From Ascarosepion bandense (Eukaryota > Mollusca > Cephalopoda > Sepiida > Sepiidae), in the NCBI GenBank assembly GCA_037127315.1, contig JBBBDQ010000330.1, positions 6,817,501-6,881,500 on the forward strand: a DNA stretch of 64,000 bases, given 5' to 3'. Within the stretch, counting starts at the first letter, position 1, and each line of letters starts with the position of its first letter. Below are positions 43,401 through 55,409 of the stretch, one piece after another. The notes beneath the pieces are model-generated. The model saw only the letters and a program-made list of their open reading frames with translations. It was not told the origin of the DNA and ran no database searches. A program made the translations under genes and the position numbers.

Positions 43401-43429
43401 GAACAACAATGTTTGTGTAAATAATGTAA

Positions 43430-44030
43430 ATATTGATTATGTCTTTGTATTATTTCAAACTATTGTTTTCACCTTGATTGATATAGATGTTATTATAACA
43501 CAACATTTTGACCAATTGTGGTCGTGGATGTGCGTTGTGGTGCCGTGGATATTGACTCGAATGAGAAATCGAGGTGCCATGTTCAAATTCCAGTTGAATT
43601 CCTTACATTCACTTACACACAAATACCTTTTGGAAAGGTATTAATCCATCTCTTCTCTCCAGTTATGGGTTAAATAAGAGGACAGATTAGGTTCTATAGC
43701 TTTGGTTGGCAACCAGTCTACCACAGAAAGCAATGGTAACCTACTGCAGAATAATCTTCTGCCCAGTCAGTCATGTCTCTTTTGAAACATGATCACCCAA
43801 AGTATGTATCACATATGGCACTTAACTGACTGACCTTCTGGTCATCATCAGGTGTCCATTGATTGGTTGATATGGATTATCTGTTAATTATTGTAATATA
43901 TCCTGTGATATTAGTTGTTTGTTACTGCTGATGTTGACCAGACATTACTTGGTTGTGTCTATAAGAACATCTATATCAACTAAGATGAAAACAATAGTTC
44001 TAAATCATACAAAGATATTAACAATTACTC
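43430..44030. repeat. Inverted repeat flanking a SINE-T
   Basis: 43,432-43,520 ('gattatgtctttgtattatt', then 'aaactattgttttcac' and 'gatatagatgtt') is the reverse complement of 43,935-44,020 ('aacatctatatc', 'gaaaacaatagtt', 'catacaaagat'). Between them lies a SINE-T (43,528-43,835). The arms are about 85 bases. Confidence 0.8.
43528..43835 (+). mobile_element. SINE-T copy, near full length
   Basis: Head 'gatgtgcgttgtggtgccgtggatattgactcg', B-box-like 'catgttcaaattcc', body 'ggaaaggtattaatccatctcttctctccagttatgggttaaataa', tail 'ggtaacctactgcagaataatcttctgcccagtcagtcatgtctc', end 'ggcacttaactgactgac'. Confidence 0.9.
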
Positions 44031-44309
44031 ATCTCAGAAACAAATACAAAAATAGTGATTTTAGTTCCTTATAGTTTTGCATAGCAGCAGGATTTTTAAA
44101 AAAATACTGCTTAGATTTTATAACTCTTGATGATTTAAAGTTTTAGTAACCCATTGTCTATGCAGATATAAACATCAGTGTACTTTCAGAGTTTCAGTTG
44201 TGAATGTATTGGAGTAGAAATAAAAAGATTCAAAAACTGAGGGATTCTCATCTAATATATAAAAATATTTCATGCTGTTTAATATTTTTTTTGCAGTAAT
44301 GTCTGAATT

Positions 44310-44590
44310 CCTGGAGTGAGGTGACAATAGCCTAATGATTAATGAATTTGGTGATATATTTATGAATTTATTCCCTGGGCTTGGCAGTGTGTACTCGGTA
44401 GAAACAGGATGAGTAAGAACTGACAGCAATAAATAAGAACTAAACAAATTATCCCTATCATGTTGCGGAATGAGAACAATCTATCCTAGTAGATTAAAGA
44501 AAGTTCGAAATTCCCTGAAAGGTTACCCATATTGAGATACACCTGAAGGGCACAACAGCCAAAACATTGTGATAATGAAAAAGAAAATGA
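44310..44590 (+). mobile_element. SINE-D copy
   Basis: It follows the 42,610 and 54,840 copies: 'gaatttggtgatatatttat', 'ccctgggcttggcagtgtgtactcggtagaaa', 'tgcggaatgagaacaat', 'gttcgaaattccctgaaaggttac' and a terminal 'gccaaaacattgtgataatgaaaa'. Confidence 0.7.
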
Positions 44591-44704
44591 AAGTTTATTT
44601 CGTTGGACAATACACCATTAATAAGTTTGTCCCTGGCTTGTTCCACTTCTGATACCTTAAAGTCACAGTCCTAGGTTAGTGTCATCAGGGCCTGTAGGCA
44701 CTGG

Positions 44705-45535
44705 TTTAAATTTTTAACCAGTGCACCTCCTTGGCCTTACCCTATCTTCCAACATCAAGTGGAATCATTACATTGAGTCAATAGCTAAGTCTACTGCTAG
44801 GAAGGTTAGGTCACTGTGTCAGGCTAGGAGGTTTTTTCAGCCTGAATACATCTTGCACATATACAAATCAACCATCCATCTCTGCATAGAATACTGCTGT
44901 CATATATCGTCAGATGCCCCGGCTTTTCATCTCAGTGTTCTCAATAGGCTCCAAAAGAGAATGTAATAGGATAAATCTCAACTTGGTGGCTCAACTCCAG
45001 CCACTTTCTCACCAGTGGGATGTGGCTTCCCTCAGTCTATTCTACAAATATTTTCATGGCTTCTGCTTTGACGAACTTAAGTTACTGGTGCCTCTGCCAC
45101 AATAATTTACTCATACAACCAGACTGGCAACAAGATCTCACCTATTTACAGTTAGATCAACCAAATGCAGCCAACAATTCTACTCCAGCAGCTTCTTTTC
45201 TTGCACTTCCTGCATGTGGAACTCCCTTCTGTATACTTGCTTTTCTGACAGCTACAACCTCCAGGAATTTAAATGCAATGTCAAATCCCATCTCTCATCC
45301 AGTCCTTCTCTCATCCTTTCTACTTCCCCCCGTGTATCTTGTTCTTTTCCTTTCTCATTCTACCTTCGCCACTGTCATCACACCTGTATACCCATCCTTC
45401 TCTTGCCCTTTCTCTGACACCCCCTGTAAGTGGTTCATCTTTCTCTTCACTCTCCTCCTGTCTAAACTTTTACTCTTATGTAGACACTGCACATCAGTGG
45501 TGGTACCGCCTTGCTTGGGGTCAAACGATTAAAAA
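44705..45535 (+). pseudogene. LINE-A RT C-terminal region, longest copy
   Basis: The first frame (44,721-44,966) has 'LLGLTLSSNIKWNHYIESIA', 'ARKVRSLCQARRFF' and 'YKSTIHLCIEYCCHISSDAP', the RT thumb/connection region. The next pieces have 'VASLSLFYKYFHGF' (45,026), 'ATRSHLFTV'-like sequence, and the 'WNSLLYTCFSDSYNLQEFKC' end (45,214). The 3' tail finishes 'cgccttgcttggggtcaaacgatt' at 45,530 with a short A-run. At least two frameshifts are present. The palm domain is missing because of 5' truncation. Confidence 0.9.
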
Positions 45536-45539
45536 AAAG

Positions 45540-47500
45540 TTGTTACCACCTTAGCAGTGAGAAGGTGATGAGCAAAAATGGAGTTTTTTGTGATTACTTT
45601 CTTAAACATTTCTTTTGAAAGACAAACAACAGTTGCATAAATCCACAAGGAGACAATTAAACCAGCTCCCCCATCAGACTCTTGTCTGGTTAGGAATGTA
45701 AGTAGAACCCAGATAGCACAAAAAACAAAAGGGAATATGAACTTTGAATCACCCCACCAACCAAAAATTGGCCAAGTGTGGTGAATATGGTTATACCCCT
45801 AAAGACTTAGTCAACCATGGTGGGGTTCCTCCAATAAGAGTGAAAATGATTGAGATTTGGAATTCAAGAAAGGAAGAAAGCTTCAATGAAAATGCACTTG
45901 GGTCATTGTTTTCCCATTACTAGAACTTAAAAATAAAATAGAAATTGTGTCCATTATAGAAATTGCATCCAAAGAAAGCACAAAAAAAAAATGAAAAAAA
46001 AAAAAATTTACATCAACAATTCAGATTCTAGACAGAAATGAATTCATGAAAATATTGCAATTTTTTTCTGATGTGCTAAATTTAAGAAAATTTATTAAAG
46101 ATTGCTAACTGCAACTGTCACAATCTGAGAAAAATAAATTCAATGCATTTCAAATAAAACACAATGTTCAAAACTTTCCTAAAATAACCTTGTAGTTTCT
46201 CAGAAATATAGAAAAATATTTCTGATGAACTAGATTTTCTTTATTTTTTAATATCAATTTTGTTTCAAGATGTACATAAATATTGCTTTAGCATATGACT
46301 TTTTGTTTCAAATTGGCAAGATGCAACATTATAAAAATTCCCTGGAGTGAAATGACAGATTTTAAAAAGCAATACAATCAGGTCAGATTTAAACTGCTAT
46401 AAATTTGATATATACTAGTCTTAAAAAATGATTATAGATTTTTTTCCCTTTTTAGTATTAAAAAAAGTTTGCAGAAAATATAAAAATATGTAAAGTTCAC
46501 AACCTAGCCAAGAAGATTGCCCCCAACAAAAATTCTGTTTAGTCAAATTTTGAGAAGTTGGGTAGACTAAGAACTTTTCAAAATCTCCAATATATTTCCA
46601 TATTTCTAAGAAGTTCATTAATAATAGAATCTGTTTATAAGCTGTATATAGTGAAATATTTTACACACAAGGAAATTATGTGTGTGTGTGTGTGTGTCTC
46701 TATTATTGAAATAATATTGAAATCCTGACAAAGTTTATGTATTTCACCATTTAAGGCTTCATCAGATCTAAAACAAAAAAGGAAAAAGTATATATATGTG
46801 TGTATGTTTAAATAAATAATGAAGTTTTATTACTTTTTTCTCTAAACTGGCATGTCTCATGAAAAAAAACAATGAAAAAGAGTGACTTAAAATTTGTTAG
46901 TGCATTTTTTATTTCAAATTGAAAGATTTGAAATTATCCCAGCGTTTTTTTCTTTCAGATCAAAGTTAAATTCCTCTTTTCATTATCGAAATGGCTTGAA
47001 AGTAAAAAGTTATATAGCCTTTTTTCAAAATGAAAGGTACGCTGTTATGTAATCCTTTAAAAAAATAAGTATAATAAATATAAGTGTGTGTGCGTGCATG
47101 CATGTGTGTATATTAAAGACAATTTAATTAGATTATGCTTGTTAAAGATTTTAAGATTGAATTCATTATATAGTATTGTGGATTATTCCCCTATATCTTT
47201 GCCAGTTTCAACAAGATATTGTTAGGTGATGCTGTTAAGCAGCTAATAAAATGGGACTACATCCAACAGCAAGGGCTTTGATTAAGAGAGAGAAAATTTT
47301 GAGAAATGTGGAACCACCACTTCATTGTTGTTCTCAGGTCAACCCTGGCCCCAGTTGGTAGCACCTGCTAGTGTTCTATAATGGGCAAATAGTGAACCTC
47401 CCCCCCACCAATGAAACTAAACACAGTGAAAGTATAAAAATAGCTATTTATAGTAAAATGACCAACAGTACCTATTTATATTTAATGTCCAAGAACATGC
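45540..47500. other. AT-rich stretch, nothing recognised
   Basis: It contains poly-A tracts and a (GT)n at 46,679-46,697. A 65-codon minus frame (46,421-46,618) is unsupported. Confidence 0.5.
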
Positions 47501-47524
47501 AGGGTATGATGAATAAACTGTCAT

Positions 47525-47715
47525 GTATAAACTATCGCCCAGTTCACACTCCACCCACGTCTATTGAACGGGTGAAGAGGCTCATCCCTTGTTTCCTGTT
47601 TAGGATGTGGTTTCCGGCTTTCTCTTTTCCAATCTTTTCACTCTTATGTAGCCCCCTGCACATCAGTGGCATTACCGCCTTGCTCGGGGTGATATGATTA
47701 AAAAAAAAAAAAAAA
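47525..47715 (+). mobile_element. SINE-like element with a LINE-A 3' tail
   Basis: Starts 'aaactatcgcccagttcacactccacccacg', continues 'ggatgtggtttccggctttctcttttccaatcttttcactcttat', then the LINE-A tail 'tagccccctgcacatcagtggcattaccgccttgctcggggtgatatgatt' and about 19 A. The inverted relative is at 22,406-22,600. No part of the LINE-A reading frame is included. Confidence 0.75.
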
Positions 47716-47744
47716 AAATTTAACATATTTACCAAAATTTATTT

Positions 47745-48285
47745 AATAAAATCACCATTGGCTTCAACCATAGTCTCCAGATGATTTTGGAATCTCCTGC
47801 AAATCTTCTGGATGATCTCCTTGCTTAAGTTGGTAAATGCTGTCATAATTCTTACCTGCAGTTCATCTTTGGTGTTACAAAGATTTTTGTTGGTCTCTCA
47901 TTCAACTGCACCCTATACATGATAATCAAGGGGGTTGCAGTCTGGCGAGTTAGGTAGCCAGATGTAAGGGGTAATGTCGTTGCAGAAATTATCTAACAGT
48001 CATGACTAGGTTTTTCTGCTTGTGTAACGTGGTGCAGAATCCTGTTGTCAGAGATAGGATCTTCCAGCAGCTACTCTCTGTACCAAGGATAGCACTACCT
48101 TCTTAAGGCACTTCGGTGTTGAGTCAAAGACGCACACCAACAATTTTGGAAGTTCTTTTATCAAAATGATCAAAGGGAGTTTTCTGAGGTGCCATACCTT
48201 CGTAATCACCATTAGACTCATCCAACTCTTTCTGAATCCTCTGCACTGTTCTCAGATTGACACCCAAACACTCTGAAATATCTAA
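47745..48285 (-). pseudogene. Tc1/mariner-type transposase, 3' two-thirds, decayed
   Basis: On the minus strand an HTH-like start at about 48,285 reads 'ISECLGVNLRTVQRIQKELD'. It continues through stops to 'HHVTQAEKPSHDC', where the second catalytic box should lie and is not intact. Then comes 'IWLPNSPDCNPLDYHV' at 47,970-47,920, the classic third-aspartate motif of this superfamily. It ends with a helical tail 'FTNLSKEIIQKICRRF' up to 'VEANGDF' near 47,750. It is distinct from both other mariner families here: the N-P-L-D-Y form replaces A-P-S-D-Y. Repeat-C abuts its 5' side, so the N-terminus and left inverted repeat are missing. Confidence 0.85.
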
Positions 48286-48992
48286 ACTTATTTATAAATG
48301 GAACTTTGTCTGTCTGTGTGTATCCGTTACCTATAGACTCCAAAATGGCTGAACTGATTTTCTAGAAAATTTACGCAGTTGTACTATAAGGGTCTATGAG
48401 TGTTCTTAGCTAGGTTTTGTGTCAAGGTACCCCCAATAAATATCGAAAATCGATAATCGAAAAAAATCGGGTGATAGAAGAAGTGGTCCGATTTTAATCA
48501 AATTTGATACACACATAGACAAAGACATAAGAAACAATATTCAGAAATTTCAAGATTGCAGTTCTTACAATAGTGCAGAAAATCGATAATATATATATAT
48601 ATATATATAAAAGGCAAGATGTTTGTGTGTGTGTGTCTGTTTATCTGCCTGTATTTTTTTCAGCCCTTTTATTTTAGTTTTTGCTTCGGGTTTGTCTCTA
48701 AGTAGGTATAATTGTAGTTCTTAGTCTCAGCCATAACATTATTTACTCAGAGCACTTATTTAGCCTTCAAAATTCAGTTTATGACGAAAAAACTTATTTG
48801 ATATCGATACCAGGAAATTAAAATTTGTCTTACATCCATTCATTTTTCTTTCAGTCTATGGCTTTGCTTTAACTGGACACAGCTATTGCTTTTTAGTCTT
48901 TCGTGCCAACATCCAAAGAGTCTGAGCTCCAGGACCATGGATTAGTTTTAAAGCTTTCATTACACCCAAGCAATGCTGGGTTATACTGCTAG
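48286..48992 (-). mobile_element. Repeat-C copy adjoining the Tc1/mariner relic
   Basis: The minus strand starts 'tactagcagtataacccagcattgctt' (48,992) and ends 'cggatacacacagacagacaaagttcc' (48,300). A TA run (48,588-48,610) is in the middle. The 48,286 edge abuts the transposase relic directly, so this copy probably cut it. Confidence 0.8.
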
Positions 48993-48999
48993 TATCATA

Positions 49000-50080
49000 T
49001 TAAAGCTTTCAGGATGCATGCCTAGCAGTACAGGATGCCATTTTCAAATTTCTGGTATAGTGAATTATGTCATGGTGCACTTTTTCTCACAGGTGATGTT
49101 CATCTGACCTTAATATACTGTGCAGTTAGCAAAATCAAGAACAAACAACTTGCATGTGTGAAGTTACCGATATTAAATGGCAACAATTTTCCCATCACAT
49201 ACTGTATATTGATGGGAAAATAACCAACAAGATATCTTTAAAGCAAAATGACCAACAGTACATTTAATCTGGAGTTGAATGTATGCAATTGCATTCAAAA
49301 TATAATTAATTGAAGCTATAAAATAGTGTTCAAAATACTTAAATCTGATAACAAATAGAGGTTGCATTATTTACATTGATTGTACTGTTGTCCTTATCTT
49401 TATTGCCATATTCACAACATTTTGGCTGTTGTATGCTCCTGCCAACTTCAGATGCTTGGAACTTTAAACCAAATTCTTTATTTTGATTACTTGGGTATAT
49501 CATTCTCAGGAATTAGTGCACATGCTTGGCCACAAAACTCTCCTAAGTCAGCCAAGCATAAAAATGAGTACAATAGGAGAACCAGTAATACGGAGTGCTA
49601 GAGAAAAATCATTACCTTCAAAGATTGCAATACAAGTTCTAGTAAAAGATGATACTGAGACATTAAGTTTTTCATCCCCAAAAATTCATACACATGTCCC
49701 AATGGATAAAAGCATTGATTAGATCCAGTGACTTGACCCAAAGAATTATGAGTTCAATACTTGGCTACAACAGTGGTGAACAAATAATTTAGAGAACTGA
49801 GTTAAAGGGAGATAATTACATGATCTCTGGAAGTGAAATGGCACATGGAACAAGAATCATATACCCCTGTGATTCAAATGTTTCTCTCGTGATCAGTTCT
49901 ATGCTGCTATGTCCAGAGTAGGAAATTCAAGTTGACTTTGTATAATGACAAAATAAGAACTTTAGAAAGTAATTGTCTTGCTTAAAATGTTGTTTGCACA
50001 GAGAATTTACAGAGTTCAGAGAACCCCTATAACAACATTTTTCTGATTATAGGATGCATATTCACCTAGTATATATACAG
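49000..50080. other. Fragments of the SINE-D-like repeat group
   Basis: 'tttacattgattgtactgttgtccttatctttattgccatattcacaacattttggctgttgt' (49,370-49,435) recurs at 54,290, 11,637 and 54,750. 'aattatgagttcaatacttggc' (49,745) is B-box-like. Frames of 62-79 codons between 49,035 and 49,722 are unsupported. Nothing else is recognised. Confidence 0.5.
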
Positions 50081-50084
50081 GACT

Positions 50085-50560
50085 AGCAGTATAGCCCAGT
50101 ATTGCTCAGATGTAATGAAAGCTTTAAAACTAATCCATGGTCCTGGAGCTCAGACTCTTTGGACGTTGGCAAGAAAGACTAAAAAAGCAATAGTTGTTTC
50201 CAGGTAAAGCGAAACCGTAGACTGAAAGAAAAATGAATGGATGTAAGTCAAATTTTGATTTCCTGGTAACAATATCAAATTTTCTGCACTATTGTAAGAA
50301 CTGCAACCTTGAAACTTCTGAATACTGTTTCTTGTGTCTTTGTCTATGACTGTATCAAATTTGATTAAAATCAGACCACTCCTTCTATAACCAGATTTTT
50401 TCGATTATCAATATTTATTGGGGGTACCTTGACACAAAACCTAGCTAAGAACACTCGCAGATGCTTATAGTACAACTGTGTAAATTTTCAAGAAAATCGG
50501 TTCAGCTATTTCGAAGTCTATAGGTAATGGACACACACACACAAAGTTCCATTTATAAAT
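50085..50560 (+). mobile_element. Repeat-C copy with an internal deletion
   Basis: Starts 'gactagcagtatagcccagtattgctc' and ends 'ggacacacacacacaaagttcc'. About 230 bases between 'tttcctggtaacaatatcaaa' and 'ttttctgcactattgtaag' are missing relative to the 12,154 copy, and the deleted part includes the TA run. Confidence 0.8.
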
Positions 50561-50564
50561 AAGT

Positions 50565-51835
50565 TTAGATATAGAAACAGAAAGGAACAAATTGAAACAG
50601 CCAATTGGATTATTGCAAAAAAAAAAAAAAAAACCGAAACAAAATGGACGTTTATTTTTTTTTTTTTTTAGCTGCATGATAGAGATTATTATTATTATTA
50701 TATCAGTGAACTGGGCCATTAAAAATGGTGGCAATTGTTAAGTTTTAATAGTGAGATGCAATGAAACAAAAGTCTAGAAACAGTATATTATGATCCAATA
50801 AAGCAGAGATAAAGAATTCTCAACTAAAATGAACTGATTAATTAATCCGTTCCCTATATATTTTTTAGATATTCACTAGTATTTATGATTCGTTGATTAC
50901 TCCTGGTATAAATCACTTTTTGAGCAATATCTTTTCTTGTTAAAAATTTTATGTATTTAATATAACAGTGAAATGGAAATATCTCTGAAGAAAAATTTAG
51001 CAATAGAACAAAGACAGCAATGACAAAGTATTTCAAGACCAAGTTGAAGTAAAACGATCACTTAAAACACAAAGATACTTGTGTGCCTCACATAAAAGAC
51101 TTGAACAAATAAGACTGCAATCAAAGAAATGTAAGAGTAAAGGAACTGATTAAGTGGTTCATTTTACTCCGGAAATAATTTTGTCTAAATGCAGATAAAT
51201 ATTTTATATAGATTATTAAAATGTTTAAAAGAAGTAATCACTCATAAATTTTAAAAACTGACAAAAGGAAAAACTTATCTTAGCTGGCACGTTTCGGACT
51301 CTGAGGAACTGTATTCATTGACTAAAATAAGTTTCCCCATTGTCTTTTTTCATATTATGCTTTTATTGATATACTCTATCTGAATATTTTTATTTGTAAA
51401 TTTACTAACTCAAGTTAATTAAACTTTCTTCCCACTGCAGATGGAACAGGAAATATAAAAAAAAAACACAGAAAATATATAAATAAATACACATTGATAA
51501 TTATATGTTTTTGCAGCATCCCAACAAAGGGAGGCTGGAATAAAAATATATCTCTCTCATGGTCATTGTGCGAACTACGAAATAAAAGTATTCTGCTCCA
51601 ATGAACCTCCATCACTGGTGACCCTGTAATGTTTAGTGTTGGAGACAATTGATGCTTGCTAAACATCAACTACCACCATTGTGGGTCAACAGGATGAATG
51701 ATGATTAATGAGAGAGCAAAGACGAACCCTGCTAGCGTGCTTCATGTCTCTTCTTACTATATCGTTCTCTTCCGGATCCACAGGGGCCATAACCCCTGTG
51801 ACACCAGAGGTTATTTCCCATTTATTGGTCAGGAC
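50565..51835. other. AT-rich stretch, nothing recognised
   Basis: Poly-A and T runs, a short ATT run at 50,685-50,701, and unsupported frames of 62-89 codons. No repeat was matched. Confidence 0.5.
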
Positions 51836-51837
51836 GT

Positions 51838-52250
51838 TACACCCACTAGGTATGAATTTACACGAGCTACTAGATTAGCAACTAGGTCCCACCTTTTTAC
51901 AGTAAAACTGATTAAATGTAACCGCAATTTTTACTCTAACAGCATTTTTCACGCGCTTCCCACCTGTGGAATTCCCTTCCATATACGTACTTCCCCAACA
52001 GTACAATCTCCAGGAATTTAAATGTAAGGTCAATAGACATCTTTTATCACACTAACTCACATTCATTCTCTCAAGCTCTTTTTTTATCTACTCCACCCCC
52101 ATCCTCGGTATCCTCATCCATCTATTACCCTGCTCCTGACATTTCCTATAACTAACCCCCTCTTTCTCATCACTTTCTCCTATGTAACCCCCTGCACAAC
52201 AGTGGCAGTAGAATGCCTTGCTTAGGGTGAGATGATTAACAAAAAAGAAA
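51838..52250 (+). pseudogene. LINE-A 3' coding end and tail
   Basis: Coding end 'YEFTRATRLATRSHLFTVKL' at about 51,850-51,910, then 'ctgtggaattcccttccatatacg', then 'tctccaggaatttaaatgtaaggtcaatagacatc'. The tail is 'taaccccctgcacaacagtggcagtagaatgccttgcttagggtgagatgatt' plus an A-rich end. Stops and shifts break the frame near 51,960. Confidence 0.8.
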
Positions 52251-52254
52251 AAAA

Positions 52255-52535
52255 AAGGACTTAGCTTGATGACAAATACAAAATAATAAAATATGTCATG
52301 TGGAAAATGTTTATAAAGAAATATTTGTAGAACAAGTATTTGGCGAGTTTCATAAATATCAAATAGGAAAAGGTCAAAATTAATTGACCTTTACAATCAT
52401 TATTATTTGACCTCTACTGGGAAAATTCCAAGAAGGTGGACAGTCATTATGTATATCATTAATGATTGACTTTACTAAAGCGTCACTAAGCAGATATCTA
52501 GTTCCCTGGGAAGGAAGCAAAAGTATAATCATATT
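52255..52535 (-). other. Spacer
   Basis: AT-rich, nothing recognised. The minus frame 52,380-52,601 begins inside the next LINE-B fragment. Confidence 0.4.
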
Positions 52536-52539
52536 AGTG

Positions 52540-53180
52540 CCATGGATGTGGGCGATCATGGCTCTCCACAACTTCCTGTTCTTTGTAGCTTTTAGTAACA
52601 TTCATCTTTATACAGTTCCTGTCATCCTGATGTTCCACCATCAAGCTGGGCAGATAGTTGAACTGCTACCTGACCAAGTCACCTTTGCTTTCTATATGTT
52701 CTGTGAGTGTCAAATTTTCCAAGCCCACTTTCCTCATTATGTGCCCAAGAAATTTTAGCTGTGTCTTTCTGATTCAGAGCAATAACAGTGAGCTTGAGAA
52801 ACCTATTTTCCTGAAAAATTGTTTTAAAAAAAAGATTTTATAAATTTTAACAAAGTAGTACAAGCTGCTCAGTCAATGAATGCTGAATGTTTCCTTATAA
52901 GGAAACAGTATTACCATAAGTTGTAAGGTACACACTGTTTTCCTCTTTGTCACTCTAGCCTTCATTATGTTTTGTGTGTCAGTTTATAACCCTTCTTTTT
53001 CTCATTGTGCATCCTGTAAATTTCAACACTAATTTTTGGTCCAAGTTTCATTTTGTTTCTATTTTCCTAAAAACTTCATCAATTTTCACATGTTCCATCC
53101 ATGGTATTCTCAGCATTTTTCTATTATCTGTTACCTCAAGTCTCATTTTCATTTTTGAGGAATTTGTCCTGTAATAACTG
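52540..53180 (-). pseudogene. Two LINE-B fragments in the same orientation
   Basis: 52,540-52,770 is a coding end: 'LLKATKNRKLWRAMIAHIHG' in the minus frame, preceded by a decayed 'KFLGHVMRK'-like stretch at 52,760-52,715. 52,925-53,175 repeats the 'LENLIL' region and its upstream part on the same strand. Between them lies about 150 bases with the palindrome 'tttccttataaggaaa'. They may be one copy split by an insertion, or two. Confidence 0.7.
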
Positions 53181-53344
53181 AATTGGTGTTACAGACATAG
53201 TTCAGCACTTTTTTTTGTTTCTAATTAATTTTTTCTGTTTCTTAATAGTTTTAGTTTCTTTAAATGATTCTTTCCTTATTCCAATGTACTTTCAGATTTG
53301 TGTGTCATGTTTTCTATCTTCAGTTATGACACATCCAAGTTATC

Positions 53345-53660
53345 AAACTCCTGTCACTCAGTTAAATGCCATACGTGTTACACGCTTGGACAATCATATC
53401 TCAAAAGAGACATGACTGACTGGATAGAAGATTATCCTGCAGCAGGTTACCATTACTTTCTGCAGTAGACTGGTTTCAAGCCAAAGCCATAGAACTCAAT
53501 CTGTCCCATTATTTAACCCATAACTGGAGGGAAGAGACGGATTAATATTTATCCCAAGGTTATTTGCGCATAAGTGAATGCAATGAATTCAACTGGAATT
53601 TGAACTTGGCTCCTGGATTTCTTGTTCCAAGCTGATATTCACTGCACCACAATGCACATA
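53345..53660 (-). mobile_element. SINE-T copy
   Basis: On the minus strand it runs from 'gtgcattgtggtgcagtgaatatcagcttgg' (53,660) through 'caagttcaaattccagttgaattc' and 'ggttaaataatgggacagattgagttctatggctttgg' to 'cgtgtaacacgtatggcatttaactgagtgac' (53,350). Confidence 0.85.
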
Positions 53661-53664
53661 CAAG

Positions 53665-54265
53665 CTTTTGTACTTGCTTGATTTTGATATCTCTAATTTT
53701 TAGCTTTCACTTTACACTGTCCACCTCTGGGTATTGCCACTGTCATTAAAGCTTAATGAAAATCAGTTCATAAAAAAACTACAATGCAAACAGGTTAATT
53801 ATGTAAATTTTAATTTTGCCATATATTTTAGACTTTTGTCTTAAAATATGAAATTTCTCTCAACAAAAAAAAATAAAAAAACATTGTAGACCTGTGCCAC
53901 AATTTAATTAAATGTACTTTGGCCCATATCATTCAAAAAATTAAATTCATGGAGAATTTTTAGATATAGCACATAGATAAACAGACAAACATGGGTCAAT
54001 ACCTCACTCCTCTGACCAACTTCACTGGTAAAGACAATTAGTTAAGTACTTCAGTTTTGCAAATGATGCTGCAAGTTGAAATTTTTATGCCCTGACCAAA
54101 CTTGATTATCCAGTTTTCTGGCATGTGTCTCATTAAGTTAACAACTAATCATCATTGGAAATTAAGTAAAGAATTTGTTAATTCTTTATGAGGAAAACAA
54201 TTTGATTACTCTGAAACAAAAAGACTGATTGGATCTTGTCATCACTTTTTTCAGTGTTATCATTG
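53665..54265. other. AT-rich stretch, nothing recognised
   Basis: No gene, no matched repeat. Confidence 0.45.
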
Positions 54266-54269
54266 CCAG

Positions 54270-54700
54270 GTTCAATATTAATACATTTATATTATTTACA
54301 TTGTTCAAACTGCTGTTCTCAGCTTCATATTCATGGTCACAACATTTTGTTCGTTGTATACTCTGGATTTCTTCAGATGATATACGTTGAAATTCCAAAC
54401 TGAATCTTATTTAGGAGGTAGATTGTTCTAATTCCACATTCCATGCTTTTTCTGGATATTTCAGTTAATTCTCTTTTAGTAGCTCAACTCCATGTTTTTT
54501 TTTTAATCTCTGCTGTGGCCAGATACTGAACTTGCAACTCTTTGGGTGAAGCTACTGGATTACTTTTATCTACCGAGTCATATGTCATTGGAAACATCAT
54601 GAACATGGCAATAAAAATAAGGATAACAGTCCAAACAATGAAAATAGTGTAACTAGTTATGATACCTCATCTGAGAAATATAGACAGATATTTTTACACC
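54270..54700. repeat. Inverted pair of a dispersed repeat
   Basis: 54,290-54,360 ('ttatattatttacattgttcaaactgctgttct...tcacaacattttg') is opposed by 54,595-54,660 ('catggcaataaaaataaggataacagtccaaacaatg'). They are two opposite-facing fragments of the repeat also seen at 11,637 and 49,370. The arms are about 60 bases and diverged. Confidence 0.5.
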
Positions 54701-54739
54701 TGTCATCATTATTAACACTGGTATTATTTGTCTGAATTT

Positions 54740-55115
54740 CTGGGATGAAATATTATTATTTACACTATTTACATGCTGATTGTTATCTTCATCTGTGTTG
54801 TTGTTATCACAGCATTTTGACTGTTGTGCCTTCTGGCCTTTATATCATGGAACAATAGCTTATTGGATTAAATTATTTGTTCGTGAATTTGGTGAGATGG
54901 TAATTGTGAGTTCCATCTCTGGGCCAAACTGTGTGTATTTGGACTCAGTGGGAGCTGGACAAACAGTAACTGAGCAGTAGTAAAAATAAAAACTAAATGA
55001 GATATTCCTAGACATGTGCAGTGAAATGAGAACTGTTTACCAGCCTAGATTGAATAAAGTGTTCAGTTCAAAATCCCCTGTAGGTTATCTACATCAATAT
55101 ACCCATAATGGTTAG
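54740..55115 (+). mobile_element. SINE-D copy, uninterrupted
   Basis: Order: 'ttatttacactatttacatgctgattgttatcttcatc', 'cacagcattttgactgttgt', a tRNA-like head 'gaatttggtgagatggtaattgtgagttccatctctgggcc', 'gtgtatttggactcagtgggagctggac', 'gatattcctagacatgtgcagtgaaatgagaac', 'gttcagttcaaaatcccctg'. It serves as the uninterrupted reference for the split copy at 42,610. Confidence 0.75.
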
Positions 55116-55149
55116 ATACTAACAATCAGAAAGTGACAGTTTGAATGGG

Positions 55150-55395
55150 GGGGGGCATAATGAAAAAAGGCTAGAAAAATTGAACACACACAGGGCACAC
55201 TGAAAACAAAAGAAGAGAAAAGCAGTGAAGAAATTAAGTCTGTCTAAATAGATGGAAAAACAAGGGCTACATAGATAGAGATGGATTATAAAAGAGCAGG
55301 TATTTTTGAACAAGACAAAAAGCAGGAAGCTATGGAGAGTCATGATTGTTCACATGTTGAAAAAACCTGGAGAGTAAGAGAACCTTTGATTTGTT
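55150..55395 (+). pseudogene. LINE-B coding end, degraded
   Basis: 'ggctagaaaaattgaacacacacagggcacactgaaaac' parallels 'LENLIL.G.IE', and 'ggaagctatggagagtcatgattgttcacatgttg' parallels the 'KLWR.MI.HV' end. A G-run at 55,147-55,154 marks the truncated 5' edge. Confidence 0.65.
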
Positions 55396-55409
55396 ACATT
55401 TAATAAAAT

